Shown: piece after piece, positions 36,078 to 44,700 of the stretch
Layout: each line of letters starts with the position of its first letter
How positions within the stretch are numbered: the first letter of the stretch is position 1
Assembly (NCBI GenBank): GCA_009720755.1
Contig: WNKV01000001.1
Coordinates: forward strand, 186,001-250,000
Source of the DNA: Rhodoplanes serenus
GTDB lineage: Bacteria > Pseudomonadota > Alphaproteobacteria > Rhizobiales > Xanthobacteraceae
DNA length: 64,000 bases
Reading direction: 5' to 3'
Notes under the pieces: generated by a model
The model's input: the letters and a program-made list of their open reading frames with translations, nothing else
The model's database searches: none
Told to the model about the DNA's origin: nothing
Translations under genes and position numbers: made by a program

Positions 36078-37043
36078 ATGCGTTTTATGACGATCGCCGC
36101 GGCTCTGCTGGTCGTGGCCACCCCGGCCGTGGCACAGGACTATCCGACACGGCCGATCACCATGATCGTGCCGTTCGCGGCCGGTGGCCCGACCGACACC
36201 ATCGCGCGGATCACCGCCGCGACCATGTCGAAGTCGCTCGGCCAGCAGGTCATCATCGAGAACGCGGTCGGCGCCGGCGGCACCATCGGCTCGGCCCGCG
36301 TGGCCCGCGCCGACCCCGACGGCTACACCCTGCTGATCCACCATGTCGGCCTGTCGACGGCGGCGACGCTCTATCGCAAGCTGCCCTACGACACCAAGAC
36401 GGCCTTCGTGCCGCTCGGCCTCGTCACCGAGTCGCCGCAGACCATCATCGCCCGCCCCGACTTCAGCGCGAACACGCTGAAGGAGCTGATCGAGTACATC
36501 AAGGCGAATGGCGCCAAGGTGACCTACGCGCATGCCGGGCTGGGCGCCGCCTCGCATCTGTGCGGCATGCTGATCCAGACCGCGCTCCAGACCCAGGTGA
36601 CTACCGTGCCCTACAAGGGCAACGGCCCGATCATGAACGACCTGCTCGGCAAGCAGGTGGACATGACCTGTGACCAGGCCACCAACACCACCGGCCCGAT
36701 CACCTCGAAGCAGGTGAAGGCCTATGCGGTGACCACCAAGACGCGCATGCCCACCTTCCCGGACCTGCCGACCGCCGACGAGGCTGGACTGCCGGGCTTC
36801 GAGATCAGCGTGTGGCACGGCGTCTACGCCCCCAAGGGCACGCCGCCTGCGGTGGTGAAGAAGCTCTCCGACGCCATCGTGGCCGCCATGAAGGACCCGG
36901 AGCTCGCCCGGCGCTTCCGCGACATCACCACCGAGCCGGTGGCCGCCGAGCGGGCGACCCCGGAGGTGCATCAGAAGATGCTGATCAACGAGATCGACCG
37001 CTGGGCTCCGATCATCAAGGCGGCCGGCCAGTTCGCCGACTAA
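36078..37043 (+). CDS. Bug/TctC-family tricarboxylate-type binding protein
   Basis: A 321-residue periplasmic solute-binding protein. Signal peptide (residues 1-19, TIAAALLVVATPAVAQ) followed by the Bug family start YPTRPITMIVPFAAGGPTDTIARITAATMSKSLGQQVIIENAVGAGGTIGSARVARADPDGYTLL. It keeps VPYKGNGPIMNDLLGKQVDM and a C-terminal HGVYAPKGTPPAVVKKL. Bug proteins bind carboxylates or amides (citrate, glutamate, nicotinate and others) and may feed TctAB or work as sensors; no tctAB lies here. GGAGG precedes the ATG. Its place before the citrate-lyase-like genes suggests a carboxylate ligand. Confidence 0.92.
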   Translation: MRFMTIAAALLVVATPAVAQDYPTRPITMIVPFAAGGPTDTIARITAATMSKSLGQQVIIENAVGAGGTIGSARVARADPDGYTLLIHHVGLSTAATLYRKLPYDTKTAFVPLGLVTESPQTIIARPDFSANTLKELIEYIKANGAKVTYAHAGLGAASHLCGMLIQTALQTQVTTVPYKGNGPIMNDLLGKQVDMTCDQATNTTGPITSKQVKAYAVTTKTRMPTFPDLPTADEAGLPGFEISVWHGVYAPKGTPPAVVKKLSDAIVAAMKDPELARRFRDITTEPVAAERATPEVHQKMLINEIDRWAPIIKAAGQFAD

Positions 37044-37350
37044 CCACGGCCGCGGATGCTGACTCGCCGTGCCCGGTTTCCCGCCGGGCACGACGGAGAT
37101 GCAGTCCGAGAGTGCTGCCGTTGGTATAACTCTGATAGCATGATGCGGTGCGACACGGCCGGGCCTCGCCCGGCCGTTGTTTTTTGCAGAGCGGCATTGC
37201 GCCGCCACCGCGATCGACGTCGCGACGGCACGCCGTACGCGAAATCATCGATGACGGTGCCACCCGACGGGCCTAGAAGCAAAAGCAGCGGCCCCGCATC
37301 CCCATACGCGATGCACGACGCGACCGCGGCCGGGGCCGCAGGAGCGATCG
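37044..37350. other. Intergenic region with terminator and likely promoter
   Basis: These 307 bp hold the two hairpins downstream of the TctC-type gene and, after the T-run, the probable promoter region for the ATP-citrate-lyase-like pair. AGGAGCG lies seven bases before its ATG at 37351. I see no gene. Confidence 0.5.
37155..37185 (+). terminator. Rho-independent terminator after the TctC-type gene
   Basis: ACGGCCGGGC pairs with GCCCGGCCGT across a three-base loop (37155-37177), followed by TGTTTTTT. This is a strong canonical terminator, 112 bp after the binding-protein stop. A weaker hairpin GTGCCCGG/CCGGGCAC at 37069-37091 lies nearer the stop. Confidence 0.88.
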
Positions 37351-38637
37351 ATGCAGATCACGGGCATGCTCTATGGTTCCAAGCTCCTCCAGTTCGCCGG
37401 CTTTCCAACCTCCGAGGTGCTCGGGCCGGCGGCCAGCGAAGCCGAGATCAGGAGCCTGATCGACCGCCATGGCGGCATCATCATCAAGCCGGTATTTAAG
37501 GGTGGGGTCGGCAAGAAGGGCAAGGCCGGCCTCATCGGTATCGCCCGCGACCTGAAGACCGCTCTCAAGGAGAAGGAGCGCCTCTACTTCTCCGAGATTC
37601 AGTCCGGCGGCCACACCTTCAAGGCCAACGGCGTCACCTTCGAGAGCCTGGTGCCGGCCGAGCACGAGGTCTACTTCTCGATCACCGACGCGACCCGCTT
37701 CCGCGCTCCGACCATGACGCTCACCCACAAGGGCGGCGTCGACATCGAGGAGCTCGACAAGAGCCAGGTCGCCCAGATCCCGTTCGACTCGCTGACCGGC
37801 CTCAAGGCCTTCGTGGTCGCCAATGCGCTGTCCGAGCTGCACGCGCCGAGCACCATCATCTCGCCGCTGGTGCAGGCGCTGCCGAAGCTGTGGGAGCTCT
37901 ATCACAACTACGGCATGACCACGCTGGAGCTGAACCCGATCCGCATGCGGCCGGAACGGGACGGCCGCCTCACCCCGATCGCCTGCGACTTCAAATGCGG
38001 CTTCGACCGCGACGACAGCCGCTGGCTCCGCCTCGGCCTGCCGGCCGAGCTGTTCGCCGTCGACTACTCGGACTTCGAGCAGGAGATCAACCAGCTCCGC
38101 ACCTATCAGGGCCAGAGCGACGTCTACGTCATCAACCCGCAGGGCACCATCTTGGCACCGACCTTCGGGGGCGGCGCCAACTCGCTGGTGTCGGAGATCC
38201 TCGGCGACCTCGCCATCATCTCGTCGGACTTCGGCGGCAACCCGCCCTATGCCAAGATGCGCGAGGTGGCGCAGATCTGCTTCAAGCACTGGCTCGCCCA
38301 GTCCAACGTGCTGTTCATCATCGGCGGCAAGGCCAACAACACCGATATCTTCGAGACCCTGCGGGCGATCTCCGACGCGCTGCGCGAGTACTTCTCCAAG
38401 AACGGGCCGACGCCGCTCTACGTGGTGGCCGCCCGCGGCGGCCCGAACCTCGTCCGTGGCCTCGGGGCGCTGCGCGACACCGTCGAGGCGCTCGGCCTGC
38501 CCTACCGCATCTTCGGCTTCGACTCCGATATCAGCGAGGTGATCGGCTACGCCAAGCAGGCCGACGCCTGGATGCGTGCCGGCGGCCGCGCCGCCGTCGC
38601 CGAAAGCCTCAAGATCGCCTCCCCCACCGCGGCCTGA
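37351..38637 (+). CDS. ATP-citrate-lyase-like small subunit (ATP-grasp/SucC type)
   Basis: A 428-residue protein of the ATP-grasp plus CoA-ligase plan. It matches ATP-citrate lyase better than succinyl-CoA synthetase: IIIKPVFKGGVGKKGKAGL at the nucleotide site (44-62), FESLVPAEHEVYFSITDATRF (97-117), TLTHKGGVDIEE (123-134), TLELNPIRM, TFGGGANSLVSEILGDL, and the RGGPN motif (362-366) that ACL has in place of the SucC ending. It should form the first half-reaction: phosphorylation of the histidine on the partner and activation of a carboxylate. The partner gene follows five bases downstream. Confidence 0.8.
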   Translation: MQITGMLYGSKLLQFAGFPTSEVLGPAASEAEIRSLIDRHGGIIIKPVFKGGVGKKGKAGLIGIARDLKTALKEKERLYFSEIQSGGHTFKANGVTFESLVPAEHEVYFSITDATRFRAPTMTLTHKGGVDIEELDKSQVAQIPFDSLTGLKAFVVANALSELHAPSTIISPLVQALPKLWELYHNYGMTTLELNPIRMRPERDGRLTPIACDFKCGFDRDDSRWLRLGLPAELFAVDYSDFEQEINQLRTYQGQSDVYVINPQGTILAPTFGGGANSLVSEILGDLAIISSDFGGNPPYAKMREVAQICFKHWLAQSNVLFIIGGKANNTDIFETLRAISDALREYFSKNGPTPLYVVAARGGPNLVRGLGALRDTVEALGLPYRIFGFDSDISEVIGYAKQADAWMRAGGRAAVAESLKIASPTAA

Positions 38638-38642
38638 CGCCG

Positions 38643-41378
38643 ATGCGCCCGACCCCAGCTCCGGACACGACCATGCACAAGGACGGCATCGGCCCCTTCA
38701 AGTACTTCGTCGGCATCAGCTCGCTCGACCAGGTGGCATCGCGCCACGACCGGGTCTGCGTGCTCAACGTGCTCGGCGGCGAATCCAAGGACGTGACTCC
38801 CGTGGGCCACGTCTACTCCGGCGGCAACGTGGTGTTCGGCACCTCGCCGGGCCGCAGCGGCCAGTCGCTCAAGACGTCGCTCGGCGACATCCCGGTCTAC
38901 AACGACGTGCGCGAGGGCATGGAGGCCGGACACCGCTTCAACTGCGGCGTCATCTACCTGCCGCCATCGGGCGCCCGCGACGGCGTTGCCGAGCTGATCC
39001 GGGTCAATCCGGAGCTGCGCAAGATCTTCATGGTCACCGAGAAGGTCTCGGTCCACGACGCGCGCGAGATCCGCGCCATGGGCCAACAGAACGGCATCGA
39101 CATCTTCGGCGGCAACAGCCTCGGCGTCGCCGACGCCTGGAACGAGGTGCGGATCGGCGGCGCGCTCGGCGGCGACGCCCCGCGCGAGGCGCTGCGTCGC
39201 GGTTCGATCGCCATCTACTCGAACTCCGGCAACTTCACCACCACCATGGCGACCTATCTGCGCATGGCGGGCTGGGGCACCACGACGCTGATCTCGTCCG
39301 GCAAGGACGTCTACATCCACTTCGCGGCGCCCGAGTTCGCCTATGCGCTCGCCAACGACATGCGCAGCAAGGCGGCGGTGCTCTATGTCGAGCCCGGCGG
39401 CCATTACGAGCTGGAGGCCACCTTCACCAAGCCGGTGGTGGCCTGCGTGGTCGGCCGCTGGAAGTCGAAGCTCACAAGGCCGGTCGGCCATGCCGGCGCG
39501 ATGTCGGGCGGCGACGACGACGCCGCCGCCAAGGAACGCTGGTTCATGGAGAAGTTCGAGGTCGACGGCGTGTTCACGCCGGAGCGGCCGGTCTTCTCGC
39601 GCAAGGGCGCCGTGGTCACCAACATCGCCCACATCACCCATGCGCTCACTGCGGTGATGCAGGCGAACGCCTGCCTGCCGGACTTCGAGCCGGAGGGCAA
39701 TCTCAGCCTCAAGCCGTGGTTCGGCTCCAGCATGGGGCTGGTGCTGCCGCCCGAGCTGGACCTGCCGGTGGTCGAGGCGATGCCGCCCTACGGGGCCGAG
39801 ATCGCCCGCCTCAACCGGCAGATCGGCACGGTGTTTCCGCGCCAGTCCATGAAGGATGCCTCCGGCGCCTCGCAGATGGACCCGTCGACCCAGGTGACGA
39901 CGCTGCATGGCGTCTCGGTGCTCGATGCGGCCCAGCATCCGCTGGAGGCCAATGTGGCGCTGGCGCTCCTGCGCCAGGTCGGCGGGCCGAACGACCGCGC
40001 GCTGATCAACGTCATGGTGGGAGCGAGCCTCGGCCTCGCCGGCACGCCGATGCTGGCCGCCGCCGAGGCGGCACGCGCCGCCGGCAACGCACCGAACGCG
40101 GTGCTCGCGGCCGCTGCGGCAATCACCGGGCCGCGCGCCTTCGAGGGCACGCGCCGGCTGGTGCGGCTGCTGCTGGAGGCGTTCTCCAATGCCCGCTTGG
40201 CCAGCGTGCTGGACGACGGCTTCGATGTCGGCACCGTCGCCATGGACGAAGCCAGCCGCGCCCTGTTCGTGACCGACACCGAGGACCCCATCGCCGAGGC
40301 GCTGATCGCCGGCGTCGCGGCGCGCGGCGCCAAGGCGCCGTTCGTGCGCTGGCTGCGGACGCTGCCGGGCCATCCGACCGCCGACGCGGTGCGCGCCGCC
40401 ATCGCCGCCTCGCTCGCCTGGGGACCGCTGCTGCGCAAGCGCATCTCGCCGCTCACCGCCGAGACGCTGCCGTGGTGGCTGCACCTGTTCGGCGTGCTGA
40501 TCGGCGCCTCGGTGGAGGCCGACCGCCACGCGCCCGGCGCCTTCTGCGGCTATGACGAGGAGGCGCTGCTGCGCACCGCTTCGCTCGGCGAGGTCGCCTG
40601 CACGGCGCTGATCGGCCGGGCCGCCGACCCGGACGCGCAGTTCGCCTTCCAGACGCTGATCGGGCTCCTGCTCTCGAACGGGCCCGGCACCATCTCGGCC
40701 CAGGGCGCCAAGGGCGCCGTCTCCTCCGACGGCCCCGAGGCGCCGGATCGCGTGCAGCTCAACAAGGCTATGCTCGGCTTCCTGAGCCACTGCGGCTACG
40801 CCCACGGCGGCAACGGCTTCGAGGGCATCGCATTCCTGATCGAGCAGTTCGCGCCCATCGACCTCGACGATCCGGGCCGCCGCGATCACGGCCTCGATCT
40901 CGCGGCGCTCGCCAAGGCGTTCGCCCGCACCTACAAGACCTACAAGATCGAGAAGAAGCAGGTGGGCAGCCTGGCGTTCCAGAAGATCCCGGGCGTCAAC
41001 CACCCGGTGTTCAAGGACAAGCCGGTCAACAAGGACCCGCGCGAGGTGTTCGTGCGCGAGCTCTACGAACGGCGCGGCGAGTACAACGTCTTCCACGAGT
41101 TCTATCACGCCGTCGTGCAGGCGCTGTTCGAGGCCGGCATCTCGCGCAACGTCTACTGCGTCAATGTCGACGCGCTGATCGCCGCCGTGCTGCTCAAGCT
41201 GATGTGGCGGCCGTTCCGGGCCGGCGCGTTCGGCCGCGACCGGCTGGAGACCGCCGCCTTCACGGTGTTTCTCTACGCTCGCATGCTCGGCTGCGCCGCC
41301 GAGGCGGACGACCACCTCAACCGCGGCCGCGACATGGACACCCGCACGCCCGCCTCCAAATGCGCGTTCGTGTCCTGA
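38643..41378 (+). CDS. ATP-citrate-lyase-like large subunit (SucD-citrate synthase fusion)
   Basis: A 911-residue fusion. Residues 20-310 are SucD-like: CoA-binding Rossmann part, then GSIAIYSNSGNFTTTMATYL and the phosphohistidine motif GHAGA with His283. Residues 415-600 are helical Ala/Leu-rich sequence. Residues 605-911 match the citrate synthase/citryl-CoA lyase fold: GYAHGGNGFEG with His721, and PGVNHPVFKDKPVNKDPR with His787 and Arg800, like the GFGHRVYK...DPR motif. Chlorobium AclA has about 610 residues, so some 300 are extra. An ATP-dependent ligase-lyase for a citrate-like acid is the best reading; the substrate is uncertain. ATG 38673 is an alternative start. Confidence 0.78.
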   Translation: MRPTPAPDTTMHKDGIGPFKYFVGISSLDQVASRHDRVCVLNVLGGESKDVTPVGHVYSGGNVVFGTSPGRSGQSLKTSLGDIPVYNDVREGMEAGHRFNCGVIYLPPSGARDGVAELIRVNPELRKIFMVTEKVSVHDAREIRAMGQQNGIDIFGGNSLGVADAWNEVRIGGALGGDAPREALRRGSIAIYSNSGNFTTTMATYLRMAGWGTTTLISSGKDVYIHFAAPEFAYALANDMRSKAAVLYVEPGGHYELEATFTKPVVACVVGRWKSKLTRPVGHAGAMSGGDDDAAAKERWFMEKFEVDGVFTPERPVFSRKGAVVTNIAHITHALTAVMQANACLPDFEPEGNLSLKPWFGSSMGLVLPPELDLPVVEAMPPYGAEIARLNRQIGTVFPRQSMKDASGASQMDPSTQVTTLHGVSVLDAAQHPLEANVALALLRQVGGPNDRALINVMVGASLGLAGTPMLAAAEAARAAGNAPNAVLAAAAAITGPRAFEGTRRLVRLLLEAFSNARLASVLDDGFDVGTVAMDEASRALFVTDTEDPIAEALIAGVAARGAKAPFVRWLRTLPGHPTADAVRAAIAASLAWGPLLRKRISPLTAETLPWWLHLFGVLIGASVEADRHAPGAFCGYDEEALLRTASLGEVACTALIGRAADPDAQFAFQTLIGLLLSNGPGTISAQGAKGAVSSDGPEAPDRVQLNKAMLGFLSHCGYAHGGNGFEGIAFLIEQFAPIDLDDPGRRDHGLDLAALAKAFARTYKTYKIEKKQVGSLAFQKIPGVNHPVFKDKPVNKDPREVFVRELYERRGEYNVFHEFYHAVVQALFEAGISRNVYCVNVDALIAAVLLKLMWRPFRAGAFGRDRLETAAFTVFLYARMLGCAAEADDHLNRGRDMDTRTPASKCAFVS

Positions 41379-41398
41379 GGGCGCGTTCGTGTCCTGAG
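41362..41398 (+). repeat. 18-bp direct repeat across a stop codon
   Basis: GCGCGTTCGTGTCCTGAG occurs at 41362-41379 and again at 41381-41398, with one base between. The first copy encodes the last residues and the TGA of the citrate-lyase-like large subunit, so the second copy duplicates the gene's end. It is probably a recent slippage event. Confidence 0.85.
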
Positions 41399-41870
41399 AG
41401 CGAGTCGGTGTCGTAGCGCGAAACGACGAGGGCACGCCGGTCCGGGCGATCGGCGTGCCCCTCGCTGGCCCGGCCGCCGTGCCGCAGTGCCGCAGCGCTC
41501 CCCCGGCGCATGCTGCAACGCGATGTAAATGCGGAAGAATTTCCGAGGCGCCGGGCACGACACCTGGTCCTGCCGGTCACAAGTCGGATCGTATCTTCGA
41601 ACGCTTCTGAAAAGACGCAGCTTTTCGGCCCTGCTGCGGGGCCTTGGCGGGATAGTCCTGCGTCCTGCGACGACGAGGCCCGTGCCGGGCGATCTTGTCG
41701 TCGCATTGTGAAGCAGGCAGGCTTTCCGTCGTCGTTCAGCCGGTTTCCTGCTCTGCTCGACGTCGCGTGATGTCGAGCGGTTCCGTTCCGCCCGCGGTTT
41801 GCGGCGCGGCGGGACCGCGCCTCTCGACACGACGCGGCAGTGCGACCGGCCCACCGCCGAGGCTTGCAGC
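41379..41870. other. Intergenic region with hairpin, no gene
   Basis: These 492 bp follow the citrate-lyase-like gene. They contain a direct repeat of the gene end (41362-41398) and a GGCACGCCG/CGGCGTGCC hairpin extended by GAGG-type pairs near 41430-41463, a possible terminator without a T-run. Open frames here lack codon bias and ribosome-binding sites. The promoter of the four-gene Mo hydroxylase must lie at the right end, but I cannot define it. Confidence 0.5.
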
Positions 41871-42758
41871 ATGAAACCGTTCGGATACGTGGCGGCGATA
41901 GATTCGGAGCACGCGGTGGCGTTGCTCGCCGAGTACGGCAAGGGCGCCAAGGTGCTCGCCGGCGGCACCGATCTCCTCGCCGACCTGAAGTTCTCGCCCC
42001 ATCCGCCGCCCGACGTGGTGGTCGACATCTCGCGCGCCGCCGACCTCAAGGGCATCGCGCTCACCGACGCGGGGCTGCGCCTCGGCGCCATGGTGACCCA
42101 CAGCGAGATCGTGCACTCGCCGCTGATCGCCGAGGCGGCGCCAGCGCTCGCCGAGGCCGCGGTGGTGATCGGCGCCGTGCAGACGCGAAATCTCGGCACC
42201 ATCGGCGGCAACCTGATCACCTGCGTGCCGTCGATGGACTCCGGGCCGACCCTCTTGGCCCTCGATGCCCGGGTGACGGTTCTGGGGCCGCGCGGCCGCC
42301 GCGAGATGCCGCTGTCGGAGCTGTTCGTCGGGCCGCGCCGCACCTCGCTCGCCTTCGACGAGATCCTGATCGAGATCGTCGTGCCGACGCAGAACCTGCA
42401 CAAGCCGGCCGCCTTCCAGAAGTTCGGGCTGCGCAAGGGCCAGGCGCTGGCGCTGGTCAACGCGGCGGCGAGCTTCTGGGCGCCGGACGGCGTGTTCACG
42501 GAGCCGCGCATCGCGCTCGGCGCCGTCGCCCCGACGGTGATCCGTGCCCCCAAGGCCGAGGCGTACCTGACGGGTCGTCCGGTGAGCGAGGAGGCGATGG
42601 CCGAGGCCGGCCGCATCGCCGCGACCGAGGCCAAGCCCATCACCGACTTCCGGGCCAGCGCCGAGTACCGCCGCGACCTCGTCGCGGTGCTGGTGAAGCG
42701 GGCGCTGGCGGGCGCCTTCGGGCGCGTGACGCCGAACCAGAAGGATCTCGCATCGTGA
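41871..42758 (+). CDS. Mo hydroxylase FAD subunit (NdhF-like)
   Basis: A 295-residue FAD_binding_5 protein: FGYVAAIDSEHAVALLAEYGKGAKVLAGGTDLLADLKF has the AGGTDL FAD loop, and VQTRNLGTIGGNLITCVPSMDSGPTLLALDA the second FAD motif (TIGGN). The C-terminal CO_deh_flav_C domain covers about 185-285. First gene of the operon FAD, 2Fe-2S, Mo-large, Mo-medium, the set of subunits found in nicotinate dehydrogenase of Eubacterium barkeri (about 33, 23, 50 and 37 kDa as I recall it). Its stop overlaps the next start as GTGA. Confidence 0.92.
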   Translation: MKPFGYVAAIDSEHAVALLAEYGKGAKVLAGGTDLLADLKFSPHPPPDVVVDISRAADLKGIALTDAGLRLGAMVTHSEIVHSPLIAEAAPALAEAAVVIGAVQTRNLGTIGGNLITCVPSMDSGPTLLALDARVTVLGPRGRREMPLSELFVGPRRTSLAFDEILIEIVVPTQNLHKPAAFQKFGLRKGQALALVNAAASFWAPDGVFTEPRIALGAVAPTVIRAPKAEAYLTGRPVSEEAMAEAGRIAATEAKPITDFRASAEYRRDLVAVLVKRALAGAFGRVTPNQKDLAS

Positions 42759-43276
42759 TCGTGACCCTGACCGTCAACGGCGAGCTGCGCTCCGCCTCGG
42801 TGCCGCCCGAGACCACCCTGCTGGTCATGCTGCGCGAGCACCTTCATCTCACCGGCGCCAAGACGGGCTGCGACGTCGGCGACTGCGGCGCCTGCACCGT
42901 CATCGTCGACGGCCTCGCGGTGAATGCCTGCTTGATGCTGGCCGCCCAGGCGGACGGCCGCACGGTGACCACCATCGAGGGACTGGCGACCCGCGAAGGG
43001 CTGCATCCGCTCCAGAAGGTGTTCGAGGAGACCGGCGCCCTCCAATGCGGCTTCTGCGGCCCCGGCGTGATCATGACCTCCAAGGCGCTTCTCGACCACA
43101 CTCCCGAGCCGACCCCGCAGGAGATCCGCACCGCGCTGACCGGCAATCTGTGCCGCTGCACCGGCTACGTGAAGATGATCGAAGGGGTGCAGGAAGCCGC
43201 CGCGATGATGCGATCGCCGCAATCCCCCGCGCTGGCGGGGCAATCCCCCGCGCTGGCAGCGCCCGAGCAGAAGTGA
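42755..43276 (+). CDS. Mo hydroxylase 2Fe-2S subunit (NdhS-like)
   Basis: A 173-residue two-cluster iron-sulfur protein: C39, C44, C47 and C59 (TGCDVGDCGACTV) for the plant-type cluster, and C98, C101, C133 and C135 (CGFCGPG, CRCTGY) for the cluster near the molybdopterin. The start is GTG 42755, fused to the previous stop as GTGA. The last 15 residues contain a duplicated QSPALA unit with no structural role. It passes electrons from the Mo site to the FAD subunit. Confidence 0.93.
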   Translation: MIVTLTVNGELRSASVPPETTLLVMLREHLHLTGAKTGCDVGDCGACTVIVDGLAVNACLMLAAQADGRTVTTIEGLATREGLHPLQKVFEETGALQCGFCGPGVIMTSKALLDHTPEPTPQEIRTALTGNLCRCTGYVKMIEGVQEAAAMMRSPQSPALAGQSPALAAPEQK

Positions 43277-43284
43277 GGAGCAGC

Positions 43285-44700
43285 ATGGCCCAGGATCTGA
43301 TGGATCGCGAGCTTGACGTCCTCGACAAGGAGCGGGTCGCGCCGGTCGAGACCCTGCGGCGCAGCGACGAGGCGTTGCGGCTGCCGGCCGTGGCGCCACC
43401 GACCGCGCTGCCGCTGGAGCCGCCGTTGGTGCCCCAGGTGGGCGAGCAGACCCGCGCCGTGGGCCTGCGCGCCCAGCGCCCGGACAGCCGCAATCACGGC
43501 CTCGGACTGACCCGCTACATCGACGACATCGCCCTGCCCGGCATGCTGTTCGCCAAGATCAAGCGCGCCGGCATCGCATCGGCGCGGATCAAGCGCATCG
43601 ACACCAGCCGGGCGGAGGCGATGCCGGGCGTGTGCGCCGTGCTGGTCGGCAGCGAGATCCCGGTCAACTCGTTCGGCCCCAGCCTGCAAGACCAGCCGCT
43701 ACTGGCCCACCCGATCGTCCGCCACGCCGGCGACGGGGTGGCGGCGGTCGCGGCCGTCACCGAGCAGATCGCCCAGGCGGCGATCGACGCCATCACGGTG
43801 GAGTACGAGCCGCTGCCCGGCGTCTACGACGCCCTCGAGGCGCTCAAGCCGGAGTCATACAAGGTCCATGGCGGCGACACCAATGTGTACGCCTCGAAGG
43901 TGATCAAGCGCGGCGACGTCGAGGCGGGCTTCGCCCAGGCGTATCGCATCTACGAGGGGCGCTATTACACGCCGGGCATCGAGCACGCCCCGATGGAGCC
44001 GTTCACCTCCATCGCCGACTGGGACGCCAACGGCCGCCTCACCATCCACGCCTCGATCGGCCGCATCACCTTGGCGCGCTGTGATCTCGCCCGCACGCTG
44101 GCGATCCCGATCAGCCGCATCCGGGTGATCGGCACCGTGGTGGGCGGCAATTTCGGCGGCAAGAACGAGATCCGCCACGAGCCGGTGCTGGCGCTGCTCG
44201 CCAAGAAGGCGGGCCGTCCGGTGAAGGGGCGCTTCAACCGCGTCGAGGAGTTCGTGGCGAGCACCATCCGCCATGCCTTCCACATGGACTACAAGACCGG
44301 CGTGACCAAGGACGGGCGGCTGATCGCCCGCCAGGTCCGCATGGTGCTCGATGGCGGGGCCTACTGCTCGTTCAGCGAGACGACGCTCGGCAAGGCGTGC
44401 ATCCTCTCCACCGGCCCCTACGAGATCCCCAATTCGCTCGCCGAGGGCTACGTGGTCTACACCAACAAGACGACGGCCGGCTCGATGCGCGGCTTCGGCG
44501 CCCCGCAGGTATGCTTCGCCTACGAGTCGCAGATGGACGAGATCGCCCGCGATCTCGGCATCGATCCGGTGGAGATCCGGCTGCGCAACATGTTCCGCGA
44601 GGGCTCGATGAGCTCCACCGGCCAGGTGCTGCACAGCGTGAAGGTGAAAGAGTCGCTCGAGAACGCCGTGAAGAAGTTCGGCTGGGAGGTGCAGTCATGA
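43285..44700 (+). CDS. Mo hydroxylase, N-terminal half of the Mo subunit (NdhL-like)
   Basis: A 471-residue protein with the N-terminal half of a xanthine-dehydrogenase-type Mo subunit: TRYIDDIALPGMLFAKIKRAGIASARI (domain a/b hammerhead), VVGGNFGGKNEIRHEPVLALLAKKAGRPVKGRFNRVEEF and GSMRGFGAPQVCFAYESQMDEIA. It ends at GWEVQS where a normal subunit continues. The second half is a separate gene starting inside its last codons (ATGA), so neither half is complete alone. GAGGAG precedes the ATG. Size agrees with the 50-kDa NdhL of nicotinate dehydrogenase. Confidence 0.88.
   Translation: MAQDLMDRELDVLDKERVAPVETLRRSDEALRLPAVAPPTALPLEPPLVPQVGEQTRAVGLRAQRPDSRNHGLGLTRYIDDIALPGMLFAKIKRAGIASARIKRIDTSRAEAMPGVCAVLVGSEIPVNSFGPSLQDQPLLAHPIVRHAGDGVAAVAAVTEQIAQAAIDAITVEYEPLPGVYDALEALKPESYKVHGGDTNVYASKVIKRGDVEAGFAQAYRIYEGRYYTPGIEHAPMEPFTSIADWDANGRLTIHASIGRITLARCDLARTLAIPISRIRVIGTVVGGNFGGKNEIRHEPVLALLAKKAGRPVKGRFNRVEEFVASTIRHAFHMDYKTGVTKDGRLIARQVRMVLDGGAYCSFSETTLGKACILSTGPYEIPNSLAEGYVVYTNKTTAGSMRGFGAPQVCFAYESQMDEIARDLGIDPVEIRLRNMFREGSMSSTGQVLHSVKVKESLENAVKKFGWEVQS

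Noticed and set aside
37110-37190. tRNA or small RNA gene in the region after the TctC-type gene
   Set aside because: The only stable structure is a canonical terminator; no cloverleaf or T-loop sequence was found.
37351-41378. ATP-citrate lyase as evidence of a reductive TCA cycle
   Set aside because: No other genes of the cycle are in the window, the large subunit is much longer than AclA, and the neighbours are catabolic.
38547-41558. 1000-codon open frame opposite the citrate-lyase-like gene
   Set aside because: Low-complexity composition and no ribosome-binding site; a shadow of codon bias. The same holds for 55185-58388 opposite gcvP and 30615-33068 opposite the Mo subunit.
41510-41770. 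Short open frames between the citrate-lyase-like gene and the FAD subunit gene
   Set aside because: No start context, mixed composition and no similarity to known small proteins.
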